Below are positions 9,973 through 18,713 of a DNA stretch of 64,000 nt, piece by piece. The translations under genes and the position numbers were made by a program. Under the pieces are notes generated by a model that saw only the letters and a program-made list of their open reading frames with translations, had not been told where the DNA came from and made no database searches. Every line of letters starts with the position of its first letter. The first letter of the stretch is position 1. Source of the DNA: Halomonas alkalicola (GTDB taxonomy: Bacteria > Pseudomonadota > Gammaproteobacteria > Pseudomonadales > Halomonadaceae); contig NZ_CP131913.1 in NCBI RefSeq assembly GCF_030704205.1, forward strand, positions 248,001 through 312,000. The letters are read 5' to 3'.

Positions 9973-12607
9973 CCACCAGCACGAAACCAAGTACCTGCTC
10001 GCCGCTGCCCAGCGCTGGAAGGAGACCTGCCTGCTTCAGGACGGCAGCCTCTTCAGCGACAAGCAGCTCTGGACCCTCGACAACCTCGAGGAGCTGGACC
10101 GCCGTTTCACCCAGAACCCCATCGAGGGCGGCGACAGCTATGTTCACAAGCTCTCGCTGCAGCTGGCCGACAGCTCCCCCGCGGCCATCCAGCTGATGGC
10201 GGAGCTCAACTGGCTGCTGCTGCTCTTCTCGAGCAACATCAAGCCCGACACCAAACGGCGCATGGTGATGGAGATCTGGGAGCTGAGCGGGGAGGCCCTC
10301 CCCGAGTCAGCACCCTGTCTCGACGACCCAAGCCTTGCCGGTGTGGGCAGCACCGGCACCGGTTTCAACACCCACCGCTGGCGCGAGCTGGTCTTCCTGA
10401 TCGACCTGCTGCGCGCCTTCAAGTCGATGCCTGCCGATCAACAGCAGCGCCAGGCACAGGATCCCTGGGCCTTTGCTGACTGGATGGCCACCGTGCGCCG
10501 CGATGGCATCCGCCAGCTGCCCCACATACTCAACTACCTGCTCTTCCCGGACAGCTTCGAGTACATCTCCGTCAGTCTCGACAAGGAAAAGATTCTGGAG
10601 TCCTTCGAGGGGCTCTCGAAGCACCGACTCCGCCAGCTTTCGGAGCCGGAGGTCGACCAGGCGTTGCTGGCCCTGCGTCAGCGCCTGGAGCAGGAACACG
10701 GCACCGAGGTGGACTTCTACGATACCCCCTGGCTCGAGCAGTGGCGCCCTTCCCCCGGCACCTGGCTGATGGCCTGGAATCCGAAGCATTGGCCCTGGAA
10801 GTCCTACCAGGACGACCGCATGAAGATCGCCGGCGGCGAGAACGTCACCCTCCCCTGGCGCACCGCCTCTACCCAACCCCGCGAGGGCGACACCTTCTAT
10901 CTGGTGCGGGTGGGGCAGGAGCCTCGCGGGCTGATCGCGCGGGGCAATATCGCCTCGGCTCCCTACGACGATGATCACTACGACACCGAGCGTGCCGCCA
11001 ACGGCGAGACGGCCCGCTTAGTCGATATCACGCTTACCGATCTGCGTGATCCCGACGTGGACGCCTACATCAGCATGGCCGACCTCCTGGCCGGCACCAC
11101 CGATGGGCAGAACTGGTCACCCCAGGGTTCAGGCATCGAGATCAAGTCGCTCTCGGCCAAGCTGATCGGCAAGCTGTGGGAGAAGCTACCGCCGGTGAAG
11201 GTCTCCACCGACAGAGCCGAGTCTCCCAAGCAGCAGGCTATCCAGATTGCCCGCCCGGTCAACACGATCTTCTACGGCCCGCCCGGCACCGGCAAGACGT
11301 ACCATCTGCAGAAGCACCTGATGCCTCGCTACGAGAGCGAGGCCAAGAAAGCGCCTACCGGCGAGTGGCTGGAGGAGCAGCTGGCCAACACCGCCTGGTG
11401 GGAGGCCATTGCGCTGGCGCTGGCAGACCTGGGCGGCAATGCCACCGTCAATGACCTTCTCATCCATCCCTACTTCAAGGCCAAGGCCCGGGTGCAGGGG
11501 CGGCCCAACAGCCCCAACCTACGGGCCACCTGCTGGGGAGCCCTCCAGATCCATACGGTGCTGGAGTCCACTACCGTTAACTATGCTCAGGAGAAGCGCC
11601 AGCCACCGCTGATCTTCGACAAGCAGCCCGGCGGCCACTGGGTGCTCACTGGTGACTGGGAAGAGACCGGCGAGGGACTGCGCGCGAGACTCGCTCAGCT
11701 CAGGCAGGGCCCTGCCAGCGACGACGCACGCATCAGGCGCCACCTGACGGTGACCTTCCACCAGTCATACAGCTACGAGGACTTCGTCGAGGGTATCCGA
11801 CCACAGACCACCGAGGACGGCGGCATCAGCTATGAGGTGCGCGATGGCCTCTTCAAGGCATTCTGCCAACGGGCCAGCCAAGACCCGCACCAGCGCTATG
11901 CGCTATTCATTGACGAGATCAACCGCGGCAACATCTCACGGATCTTCGGCGAGCTGATTACCCTGATCGAGACCGACAAGCGCGCCTGGTGGGACGAGGA
12001 CGGCCAACTGGTGGGAGGTTTCGAGCTGGTGCTGCCCTACTCCGGCGAGCGCTTCGGGGTGCCCAAGAACCTCGATATCTACGCCACCATGAACACCGCC
12101 GACCGCTCCATCGCCCTGATGGATGCCGCCCTGCGCCGGCGCTTCCACTTTCAGGAGCTCATGCCAGAGCCAAAGCTGATTCCCGGCAGCCAGGGGGACG
12201 GCTACATCCCCGACGGCGAAGGTGGGCTCCTCAACCTGCGTGCCCTGCTGGAGGCGATCAACCTACGCCTGCGCTACCTACTCCACCGCGACCAGACCTT
12301 CGGCCATGCCTATTTCACCGAGGTGAAGGACCTCGAGGCCCTTCGCCGGGTGATGGTCTACGACATCATCCCCATGCTCGCTGAGTACTTCTACGACGAC
12401 TGGCGACAGATTCGCCGCGTGTTAGCCGACGAGGGCGCCGATGGGGAGCAGCAGCTGATCATCGCGGAGCCCCTTGACCCGGCCCGGCTCTTCCCCGGGA
12501 GTGACGACCTGCTGCCGGAGCGCCCCGACTACCGCGTCAAGTCGCCAGACGAGATCAGCGCCGACGCCATCAGGAAGATCTACGAGTCACTGGAAGGCGA
12601 GGCATGA
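9959..12607 (+). CDS. mcrB: McrB-type AAA+ GTPase with EVE-like reader domain
   Basis: This is an 882-residue protein. The motor subunit of modification-dependent (type IV) restriction hydrolyses GTP and activates the McrC nuclease. The AAA+ module shows Walker A YGPPGTGKT near residue 438, Walker B ALFIDEINRGN, and the McrB hallmark MNTADRSIA followed by LMDAALRRRF near 710. Instead of the E. coli DUF3578 DNA-binding domain, there is a helical N-terminus (1-265) and then an EVE/PUA-like stretch (about 269-405: WNPKHWPW, then GDTFYLVRVGQEPRGL, then WSPQGSGI). EVE-like folds flip out and read modified bases. The GTG start at 9959 follows an AAGGA ribosome site and overlaps the helicase gene. 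Specificity for particular modified bases is inferred only. Confidence 0.9.
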   Translation: MSRYSHQHETKYLLAAAQRWKETCLLQDGSLFSDKQLWTLDNLEELDRRFTQNPIEGGDSYVHKLSLQLADSSPAAIQLMAELNWLLLLFSSNIKPDTKRRMVMEIWELSGEALPESAPCLDDPSLAGVGSTGTGFNTHRWRELVFLIDLLRAFKSMPADQQQRQAQDPWAFADWMATVRRDGIRQLPHILNYLLFPDSFEYISVSLDKEKILESFEGLSKHRLRQLSEPEVDQALLALRQRLEQEHGTEVDFYDTPWLEQWRPSPGTWLMAWNPKHWPWKSYQDDRMKIAGGENVTLPWRTASTQPREGDTFYLVRVGQEPRGLIARGNIASAPYDDDHYDTERAANGETARLVDITLTDLRDPDVDAYISMADLLAGTTDGQNWSPQGSGIEIKSLSAKLIGKLWEKLPPVKVSTDRAESPKQQAIQIARPVNTIFYGPPGTGKTYHLQKHLMPRYESEAKKAPTGEWLEEQLANTAWWEAIALALADLGGNATVNDLLIHPYFKAKARVQGRPNSPNLRATCWGALQIHTVLESTTVNYAQEKRQPPLIFDKQPGGHWVLTGDWEETGEGLRARLAQLRQGPASDDARIRRHLTVTFHQSYSYEDFVEGIRPQTTEDGGISYEVRDGLFKAFCQRASQDPHQRYALFIDEINRGNISRIFGELITLIETDKRAWWDEDGQLVGGFELVLPYSGERFGVPKNLDIYATMNTADRSIALMDAALRRRFHFQELMPEPKLIPGSQGDGYIPDGEGGLLNLRALLEAINLRLRYLLHRDQTFGHAYFTEVKDLEALRRVMVYDIIPMLAEYFYDDWRQIRRVLADEGADGEQQLIIAEPLDPARLFPGSDDLLPERPDYRVKSPDEISADAIRKIYESLEGEA

Positions 12608-13845
12608 GGCAGCTCACCGCCTATGAGCATGGTTGGCTGGAGGTCGGAGAGGGTCGCGACCTGGCATCACACGAAGCGGAGGCCCTGGCTGCCGCCGAGG
12701 GCATCCTACCACCTGGCTGCCTTCAGTGGGGTCATCGACGGGTCAAGTTCACCCAGTTCTGCGGCGTGGTACAGGTGGATGGCCTGCAAGTGGAGGTGCT
12801 GCCCAAGCTCACGCCCTACCAGACCGAGGCCCAGCAGCGCGACACCCTGCTCACCATGCTGGCCTGCGCCGGGGACCTGGAGGGCGTCGAGAGGCTCGGC
12901 GCCGGGCTTGCCACCAGCCGCACCAACCTGCTGGATCTCTTCATCCGGCACTTCGCCCACCTCCTGGAGCGACAGCTGCAGCAGGGGCTGCTGCGCGACT
13001 ACCGAGACATCGACGACACCCTGGACCAGGTGCGCGGCCGCATCGACCTGGTGCGCCAGCAGCGCGAAAACCTCTTCAAGCCCCAGCGCCTGGCCTGCCG
13101 CTACAGCGAGCTGGTCGCCGACATCCCGGTCAACCGGCTGCTGCACTCCGCACTGCGGCTGGTGATCTCGCTCGCCACCAGCCCCCTGCTCGCCCAGCAG
13201 CTCCACGCCCTGCGCATGCGCTTCGGCGAGGTCGGTACCCTGGCACCCCACGAGCGCGGTCCCACTGCCGAGCAGCTCAACCGGATGCAGAGCCGCTACG
13301 CCCCGCTGGTGGCGCTGGCCCACCTCTTCCTGGACGGCCAGTTCCTGGATGCCCGCTCCGGGCGCCAGCAAGCCTTCAGCCTGCTCTTCGACATGAACCG
13401 TCTCTTCGAACGCTACACCGCGAGCCGCCTGCGCCCGCTGGCGCGTCGTCAGGGGCTCAAACTGATCGAGCAGGGGCCGCGGCGACATCTAGGCCACGAG
13501 GAAAGCGGCCGCGGCCGACTCCTGATGAGGCCGGATATCAGCCTGCTGAACGAGTCCAGGCGGCCGGTGGTCATCCTGGACACCAAGTGGAAGCGCATCG
13601 AGGGGCCCGACCCACTGGCTGCGCTCTCCGCGACAGACCTCTACCAGCTAACCGCTTACGCCACGGCCTATAGGTGCCTGTCGGTGGTACTGCTCTACCC
13701 TGAGCAGGCTCACCTCCGGGCCGGTCAGCGTCATGCCATGACTCTCGCTGGCTCCGGTGCCCGGCTGGCCCTGGCCGCTATACCGGTTGATGGTACGGCG
13801 CCCGAAATCGTGTTCAGCGAATCTCTCGTTGCCGCTCATGTATGA
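12604..13845 (+). CDS. mcrC: McrC-type nuclease subunit of type IV restriction
   Basis: This 413-residue protein starts within the ATGA that ends mcrB. The N-terminal half is the McrC beta-rich domain that docks on the McrB ring (QFCGVVQVDGLQVEVLPKL). The C-terminal half has the PD-(D/E)xK nuclease core, RPDISL followed by VVILDTKWK (about residues 308-327), with the acidic and lysine residues intact. It should cut DNA once McrB finds a modified site. Length fits McrC. It is the last gene of the five-gene array; about 300 bp with palindromic repeats follow. All catalytic residues that I can identify are present, so the nuclease pair should be active if expressed. Confidence 0.9.
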   Translation: MRQLTAYEHGWLEVGEGRDLASHEAEALAAAEGILPPGCLQWGHRRVKFTQFCGVVQVDGLQVEVLPKLTPYQTEAQQRDTLLTMLACAGDLEGVERLGAGLATSRTNLLDLFIRHFAHLLERQLQQGLLRDYRDIDDTLDQVRGRIDLVRQQRENLFKPQRLACRYSELVADIPVNRLLHSALRLVISLATSPLLAQQLHALRMRFGEVGTLAPHERGPTAEQLNRMQSRYAPLVALAHLFLDGQFLDARSGRQQAFSLLFDMNRLFERYTASRLRPLARRQGLKLIEQGPRRHLGHEESGRGRLLMRPDISLLNESRRPVVILDTKWKRIEGPDPLAALSATDLYQLTAYATAYRCLSVVLLYPEQAHLRAGQRHAMTLAGSGARLALAAIPVDGTAPEIVFSESLVAAHV

Positions 13846-14147
13846 GCGACAAAACGTTTTGTCGCTCATATCACCTCGAATATTAGCCACAAAAAGCACA
13901 CTCGCTGTGATCTCTCGATAGGCTGTTCATCCAGAGCCTACCCGGAAGACTGGAGACCAACGTCATAACACCTACTTACCTGGTAACTTATAAAGGTCTC
14001 CATTTTTTGGAGCCAGGAAAAGGCCGAAATCGATTCCAAGGCTCCATTAATTGGAGCGTCTCACGGCGAAGCAACACTAGAGAACCTCGAATGCTCCATT
14101 AATTGGAGCGCCAGTCTCTACTTTTTGGAGGCGGTAAAGATCGAAAC
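13846..14147. other. intergenic segment between mcrC and the element backbone
   Basis: No credible gene lies in this 300-base AT-rich stretch. It holds the group of four short palindromes described separately. No Rho-independent terminator with a T-run is evident after mcrC. Confidence 0.6.
13998..14130. repeat. cluster of four 15-bp CTCCA-n5-TGGAG-type palindromes
   Basis: Copies: CTCCATTTTTTGGAG at 13998-14012; CTCCATTAATTGGAG at 14042-14056 and again at 14094-14108 (perfect palindromes sharing GCTCCATTAATTGGAGCG); and a weaker CTCTACTTTTTGGAG at 14116-14130. Centres are 44, 52 and 22 bp apart. The pattern suits a dimeric DNA-binding protein (operator, partition or replication-control site). 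They lie just downstream of the old stop of the HTH-like element gene and downstream of mcrC. Confidence 0.75.
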
Positions 14148-14297
14148 TCACGCCTTGCTCAAGCTCCTCCGCGCCACAATGGTTGGGGCGACATCCAATT
14201 TACCGCCACAGTCATCTATTGGCTCCCAAGCCAGGGCATAGAGGGCACAGCGGGCTCCCTGGCGGCCTACAAGGGCGTCCCTAGTCTTGATGATCAG
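14148..14297 (-). pseudogene. C-terminal fragment of small HTH-like element gene (split by IS21-family element)
   Basis: There is no start codon here; the frame was found by translating the minus strand outward from the IS21 end. It encodes about 49 residues beginning LIIKTRDALVG and including CALYALAWEPIDDCGGKLD, ending at TGA 14150-14148. This matches in style the expected end of the protein whose first 85 residues lie at 18714-18977 on the far side of the IS21 element. The joint is not perfectly in frame across the present flanks (a short duplicated ATGGCCA is near both borders), so a small rearrangement accompanied insertion. Confidence 0.65.
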
Positions 14298-14364
14298 GTG
14301 GCGCTGTCAATGGCCATCAGAAGTGACCCACCAGTGGTCATTAGTTTTGACCCACCCATGATCG

Positions 14365-15105
14365 TCAGCTGAGCGTCTTCTGCTTCAGCCGGTAGCTCTC
14401 CCCGCCGAGCAGGTAGAGGTGCGAGTGGTGGATGATCCGGTCGACGATCGGCACCGCCACGTTGTCGTCGTGGAAGAACTCCCCCCAGCTGGTGAAGTCC
14501 TTGTTGGTGGTGATGATCAGCGAGCGGTGTTCATAGAACCGGTTGATCAGCTGGAACAGTGCGTAGCGCGCCTGCCGGCTCATCGGCAGGTAGCCCAGCT
14601 CATCGATCACCAGGGCGTCGACCTTGGCGAGCTTGTGCAGCGTCTTCTTCAGCTCGCCCTTCATCTCCGCCAGCTCCAGTTCCTCGACCAGGTCCAGGGC
14701 GTTGCGGAACAGCACCCGGTAGCCGGCCTCGATGGCCTTCTGCCCGATACCGATCGCCAGGTGGGTCTTGCCCACCCCCGGTGGGCCGATGAACACCAGA
14801 TTCTCGCGGTTATCGAGGAAGGCGAAGTCCAGCAGGGCGTTGATCTGGCGCTTGGTGATGGTGGTCTGGTGCCGGTAGTCGAACCCCTCCAGCCGCTTGT
14901 CGCTGGGGAACCCAGCCTGGCGCCGGTAGAGGTCGATGCGCTTGGCCTCGCGGGTCTGGCGCTCGTGCTCGACGAGCATGTCGGCGAAGGCCAGGTAGGA
15001 AACCTCGTTGGCCTCGGCCTGGGCCAGCAGCGCGGTGAGGTCGCCGGCGATGGCGCCCAGGCGCAGGCTACGGTAGCGCCCGGCGGTCAGCTCAAGCTGC
15101 CCCAT
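14365..15105 (-). CDS. istB: IstB, ATPase helper of IS21-family transposition
   Basis: This 246-residue AAA+ protein has Walker A GPPGVGKTH and Walker B ALVIDELGYL. It assembles on target DNA and recruits and activates the IstA transposase. The N-terminal helical region (LADM/FADMLVEHERQTREAKR-like) is typical. The start overlaps the last 14 bases of istA, as in other IS21 elements, consistent with translational coupling. It appears intact. Confidence 0.93.
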   Translation of the reverse strand: MGQLELTAGRYRSLRLGAIAGDLTALLAQAEANEVSYLAFADMLVEHERQTREAKRIDLYRRQAGFPSDKRLEGFDYRHQTTITKRQINALLDFAFLDNRENLVFIGPPGVGKTHLAIGIGQKAIEAGYRVLFRNALDLVEELELAEMKGELKKTLHKLAKVDALVIDELGYLPMSRQARYALFQLINRFYEHRSLIITTNKDFTSWGEFFHDDNVAVPIVDRIIHHSHLYLLGGESYRLKQKTLS

Positions 15106-18100
15106 GGGTCACCTCCTGCTGGCCGCTGGAGCGGCCAAGTCGCCCGTACTGAGCCAGCTCCACCGGTGTCGTGCTCGGGCCGATGGGAGCGTCGCCCTCA
15201 TGATCCCGGCCCCGCGCCTTGGCGAGCCGCGCCGCTGCCAGCCGCTCCTTGAGGCCACCGGCGGTGAGGCGCTCCCGGGTGACCCAGTCGCCGATCAGCG
15301 CCAGATCGAGGGTGTCCTCGCCCTCCAGCAGCTGCTTGGCGGCGCGCAGCTGCTCCTTGTAGTGGCGCGGCATGGAGGCACGCAGGCGCGCACAGAGCTG
15401 TTCCCCCAGCGACGTGCCAAGGCAGCGGGCGATGGCTCCCTCAAGCTCCGCCTCCTGCTGACGGTGGTCACGGTAGTGGCTCTCGTTGCGCAGCGTGCGG
15501 CCCTTGCCCAGGTGCAGGGCATGGGTGGCGATCTCGTCGCCGCTCTCCAGATCGTGGATCGCCAGGCGGTCGTCCACTTCCCGGACCCCGACGCGACCCT
15601 GCTGGTAGGCCATCGGCACCGAGTACTTGTTGGCCTTCCAGGCGATCAGCCCGGTCTTGTCGACCCGGCGCGGGGCCAGGCCGTCGGCCTCGCGGCCCAC
15701 GCAGGCCGGGGTCAGGTAGGGGCGCAGGTGGCCCCGCTCCTCAGCGTCGAAGTGGGCCCTCGGCTGCTGGCCGGTGGTGCCATGAGTGCGCACGTTGGCG
15801 ACCTCGTCGAGCCACTGCCGCACGTAAGCGCGCAGGTCGGCCTCGTCGCGGAACACCTCGCCATAGAAGGCATCCTGCTTGGCATACTTCACCCCAGCCT
15901 CGACCTTGCCCTTGCTCTCCGGGTCGTAGCCGCAGCAGGCGCGGATTCGGAAACCGGCGGTGGTGGCGTACTCGTGGAAGCGCTGGTTCACCTCCAGCTC
16001 GCGGAACTGCTCGCTGATCACCACCATCTTGGTCTGGTCGTAGACGCACTCCTCGGGCAGGCCACCGAAGTAGCGGAAGGCCTCATCGTGCAGGCGGATG
16101 AAGGTGGCGGTATCGAGCGGCGACAGGCTGACGCCGACATAGGTCAGGCGCGAGTAAGAGAGCACGAACACCACGAAGTACAGGGGGCGCGACTCGCCAC
16201 CAATCATCACCTCGCGCAGCTCGCCTGGATCCACCTGGCACTGCACCCCTGGCACCATGTCGAGCACCGGCTCGTAGTAGCGCCGCTGCCGGCTGGCCAC
16301 CGTGCTCTTCACCTGCTGCACGTAGCGACGCAGGGTCCGCTCCGAGACCGCCAGCTCGCCGACCTTCTCGCGCAGCTTGCGGGCCACCTTGACGCTGCTC
16401 AGCCGGGGAAAGGTGCGCAGCAGGTAGACGATGTAGTCGCGGTGGGCGTCGAGCTTCTTCTCGCGCTCGCGGTTCGACTGCGCCGCCTCGATGGTCGCCT
16501 CGTCCTGACGCAGGTACTTGCGGACGGTGTTGCGGGAGATGCCCAGCTCCTGTCCGATGGCACGGATCGACAGGCCCTGTCCGTCGTCGTGGTCGGGTAG
16601 ACCGGGCGATTGCTCGTCCCGGCCCCCCACAGATCCGAGCGTGCGCGATTGACGCACTCGGCTCCTCAACCGTCAGGTTCACACGAAGGACGCTCGGTGC
16701 ACGATTCTCGCTCGCGGTAACGGGAGTGTCAGCAACAGTTGCCTTGCCTTCTCCCACGGGAACCATCCTCTCTGCGATCGCCTCCTGAGCCACTTGATCC
16801 AGGTTGTCTGAACCCTGTATTGGAAGCGTTGCAGAGACTCGATGTTGTGGGTTATCCCGTAGTACGCATAGTGCCCCATAACCTTTCGACAGAGTTGGCG
16901 GTGCTGATCACGCAGGGGCAGGTGGCGGTTGGCTCGGCACCACAGCGAAATTCGCTTCAGGCCTCGCTTGAACCGGTCCTTGGCCGTTTTCTGCTTGATG
17001 ATCCAGCGTCCACGCAGGGACTTCCCCCAGTAATAGGTAAAGCCCAGGAAGTCGAAGGTCTCGGCCCGTAGCTCGCGATGTGGCCGAAACCGTACCAGCC
17101 GAGTCTTGGTCGGGTGCAGGGTAAGGCCGAAGCGCGCAAAGCGCTTGGCCAGTACCTCCAGCACCTTGCGGGCATCAGCTTCGTTGCTGAAGGCGAGCAC
17201 GGCATCATCGGCGAAGCGCACCGAGAATGCCCGTCCGCGCAGGCGTGGTTTGACGTCTTGCTCAAACCACTCATCCAGCACGTAGTGGAGGTAGACATTC
17301 GCCAGCAGGGGGGAAATCACACCCCCTTGTGGGCTGCCTATCTCGCCCTTCTGCCATTGCCCGGCGTCCAATACCCCGGCCTTGAGCCACTTGCCGATCA
17401 GGCGGAGGATCACGCCGTCCTTCACTCGTTGCTGCAGAAACGCACGCAGGTGCTGGTGGTCGATCGTGTCGAAGAAGGCTTTGATGTCCAGGTCGATGAC
17501 CCAGCCACCTCCCATCGACGACAGGCCGCCCCACACCGTCTTGATGGCCTGATGCGCTGAGCGGCCCGGCCGAAAGCCGTACGAACAGTCCAGAAAGTCG
17601 TGCTCGTAGAGCGGCTCCAGCACGGCAACCACGGCACGCTGCAGGACCTTGTCTTCGAAGGTAGGAATACCGATCGGCCGTGTGGTGCGCCCATCTCCCT
17701 TGGGGATGTGGACACGCCGCACCGGCGGCGCCTTGTAGCGACCGCTCTTGGCGTCCTCCAGCAGCCGCTGGATGTTGGCCTCGAAGTCGCGCACGAAGTC
17801 GTCCGCCGTCTGGCCATCAATCCCGACCGCACCGTCATGGCGCGTCATCAGGGTGGCCGTCTTCAGCCACTGGGCGTCGATATGATGCGCCAGTGACGTG
17901 AAGGCACGCTGCGGGAAGCGCTCTGCCAGCGCTGCTATCCGCACTTGTTTCGTGGACATGACCTCAGGTTCCTGTGCACCTGTCATGTTGCCCTCATGCA
18001 GTTCTGATGATTGGCCGCCCCTTCCCTCCAACGGGTCCCGTCGAGTCGGTTCCCCGCCTTCGTCGGTACTATGAGCGACTCCGACTCCCGCCCTTCCCTC

Positions 18101-18597
18101 CGGCTGGCTCCTGATGGTCGCCTGGCCGTACCCCCTGAGTGCCTGGGGTTCGCTTCCGGTGCCGCCAGGCACCACAGCACCGGACCGGGAGCTTTCTCCG
18201 CAGGCAGCCCCATGCCTGTTCCATTGCCTTTCGGGGGAGAAAGGCGGGCCTCCCAGGTTCCTGGGAAACCCCTGTATGGACATGCCCTGCTCTTCGACAC
18301 CGGTGGTCCGTCCCCGCCAAGCCTTACAGCGGTTCCGTGTAGCCTTCCAGAGCATTAACGCTGTCGGCAACCACGACACATCAATTTCGGTGCTCAATCA
18401 CACGGCCTATCCACTCGCTGTCTACGCTTCGCAGCGGCGGTTGCCCGACGCCACGCAAGACTCGCTACCGGCTGGTGGCTAACCTTGGCCGGATGGGACT
18501 TACACCCACTGGGTTTCATCTCATCCTTTCCACCTCCTCGGTTTCCCGGATGACCAGGCTTCGCCTGGCGCACTAACGCTTTGATCTTGTGAATCAT
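15092..18597 (-). CDS. istA: IstA, IS21-family transposase, interrupted by a group II intron (two exons)
   Basis: Exon 1 is 18597-18574 (24 nt, MIHKIKAL) and exon 2 is 16591-15092. Splicing joins them in frame as MIHKIKAL-HDDGQGLSIRAIG, the expected IstA N-terminus with its HTH (a segment beginning LGISRNTVRKYL). The spliced protein is about 507 residues. The DDE core is visible: Asp in QVDPGEL, Asp in VYDQTKMVV, Glu in SKGKVEAGVKYAKQ. An AAGGA ribosome site precedes the ATG at 18597. An unspliced reading from 16669 would start inside the intron and lack the true N-terminus. The transposase should therefore be made only after intron removal. Confidence 0.88.
16632..16664 (-). ncRNA. group II intron domain V hairpin
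   Basis: The minus-strand sequence starts GAGCCGAGTGCG, loops through TCAATCG and returns CGCACGCTCGGATC. This is the 33-34 nt catalytic hairpin with the AGC triad in its first stem. It lies about 40 nt before the intron 3' end, the standard spacing. Confidence 0.9.
16679..17986 (-). CDS. ltrA: group II intron reverse transcriptase/maturase (LtrA-like)
   Basis: This is a 435-residue protein counted from ATG 17986 (MTGAQEPEV). The open frame extends upstream to 18397, but that part overlaps the intron RNA core and has no family resemblance, so I reject the longer start. RT domains are in order: GYRFGRS-like SYGFRPGRSAH, the block DLDIKAFFDTIDH, SPQGGVISPLLANVYLH, and the active-site RFADDAVL (about 17200-17220; FADD instead of YADD). 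The maturase X domain follows with the GHYAYYGI motif. There is no clear C-terminal HNH endonuclease, so retrohoming may rely on replication forks. It assists splicing of the intron out of istA mRNA. Confidence 0.93.
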   Translation of the reverse strand: MTGAQEPEVMSTKQVRIAALAERFPQRAFTSLAHHIDAQWLKTATLMTRHDGAVGIDGQTADDFVRDFEANIQRLLEDAKSGRYKAPPVRRVHIPKGDGRTTRPIGIPTFEDKVLQRAVVAVLEPLYEHDFLDCSYGFRPGRSAHQAIKTVWGGLSSMGGGWVIDLDIKAFFDTIDHQHLRAFLQQRVKDGVILRLIGKWLKAGVLDAGQWQKGEIGSPQGGVISPLLANVYLHYVLDEWFEQDVKPRLRGRAFSVRFADDAVLAFSNEADARKVLEVLAKRFARFGLTLHPTKTRLVRFRPHRELRAETFDFLGFTYYWGKSLRGRWIIKQKTAKDRFKRGLKRISLWCRANRHLPLRDQHRQLCRKVMGHYAYYGITHNIESLQRFQYRVQTTWIKWLRRRSQRGWFPWEKARQLLLTLPLPRARIVHRASFV

Positions 18598-18713
18598 TCC
18601 CCAGTCCTTCACATCTCCGTCCCGACCCTTGGCTGAGCCGACACGGTAGGTGGATGGTGGCAGCGCTGCCACCTCGGGGGTGGGTCAAAAGCGTTGGCCA
18701 GTACTGGGTCACT

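Larger units (their letters stand above)
16592..18573 (-). mobile_element. group II intron in istA, 1982 nt
   Basis: The 5' end reads GTGCGCC (complement of 18567-18573), the canonical GUGYG start. The 3' end reads TCTACCCGAC (ends at 16592), the usual domain VI tail ending AY. Domain V lies at 16632-16664. The intron encodes its own reverse transcriptase/maturase (16679-17986). Exon bases on both sides join to a perfect IstA frame, which independently fixes both borders. This is a mobile ribozyme; it appears complete. Confidence 0.92.
14324..18711 (-). mobile_element. IS21-family insertion sequence carrying a group II intron
   Basis: The ends match as multiple inverted repeats: TGACCCA at 14324 and its complement TGGGTCA ending at 18711, with a second internal copy TTTTGACCCACCC about 20 bp in on both sides (14344-14357; 18680-18692). 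Genes are istA and istB, read right to left. Without the 1982-nt intron the element would be about 2.4 kb, the usual IS21 size. It interrupts a small element gene (18714-18977 plus 14148-14297). I cannot define a clean target duplication. Confidence 0.88.

Noticed and set aside
12633..13673. 346-codon alternative frame in mcrC
   Set aside because: Out of frame with McrC motifs and made of Ala/Pro/Arg-rich low-complexity sequence.
13998..14130. CRISPR array
   Set aside because: Repeats are 15-18 bp, only four, irregularly spaced and palindromic; no cas genes in the window.
14103..14372. 89-codon plus-strand open frame
   Set aside because: It starts within a palindrome, crosses the IS21 end, and is antisense to the C-terminal fragment of the HTH-like gene.
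16679..17986. Retron or diversity-generating retroelement
   Set aside because: Domain V, intron-type ends and exact exon joining show a group II intron; no template/variable repeat or msr-msd structure was seen.
16679..18397. Longer 572-residue start for the intron reverse transcriptase
   Set aside because: The added N-terminus overlaps the intron RNA core and has no RT resemblance; ATG 17986 fits the LtrA start.
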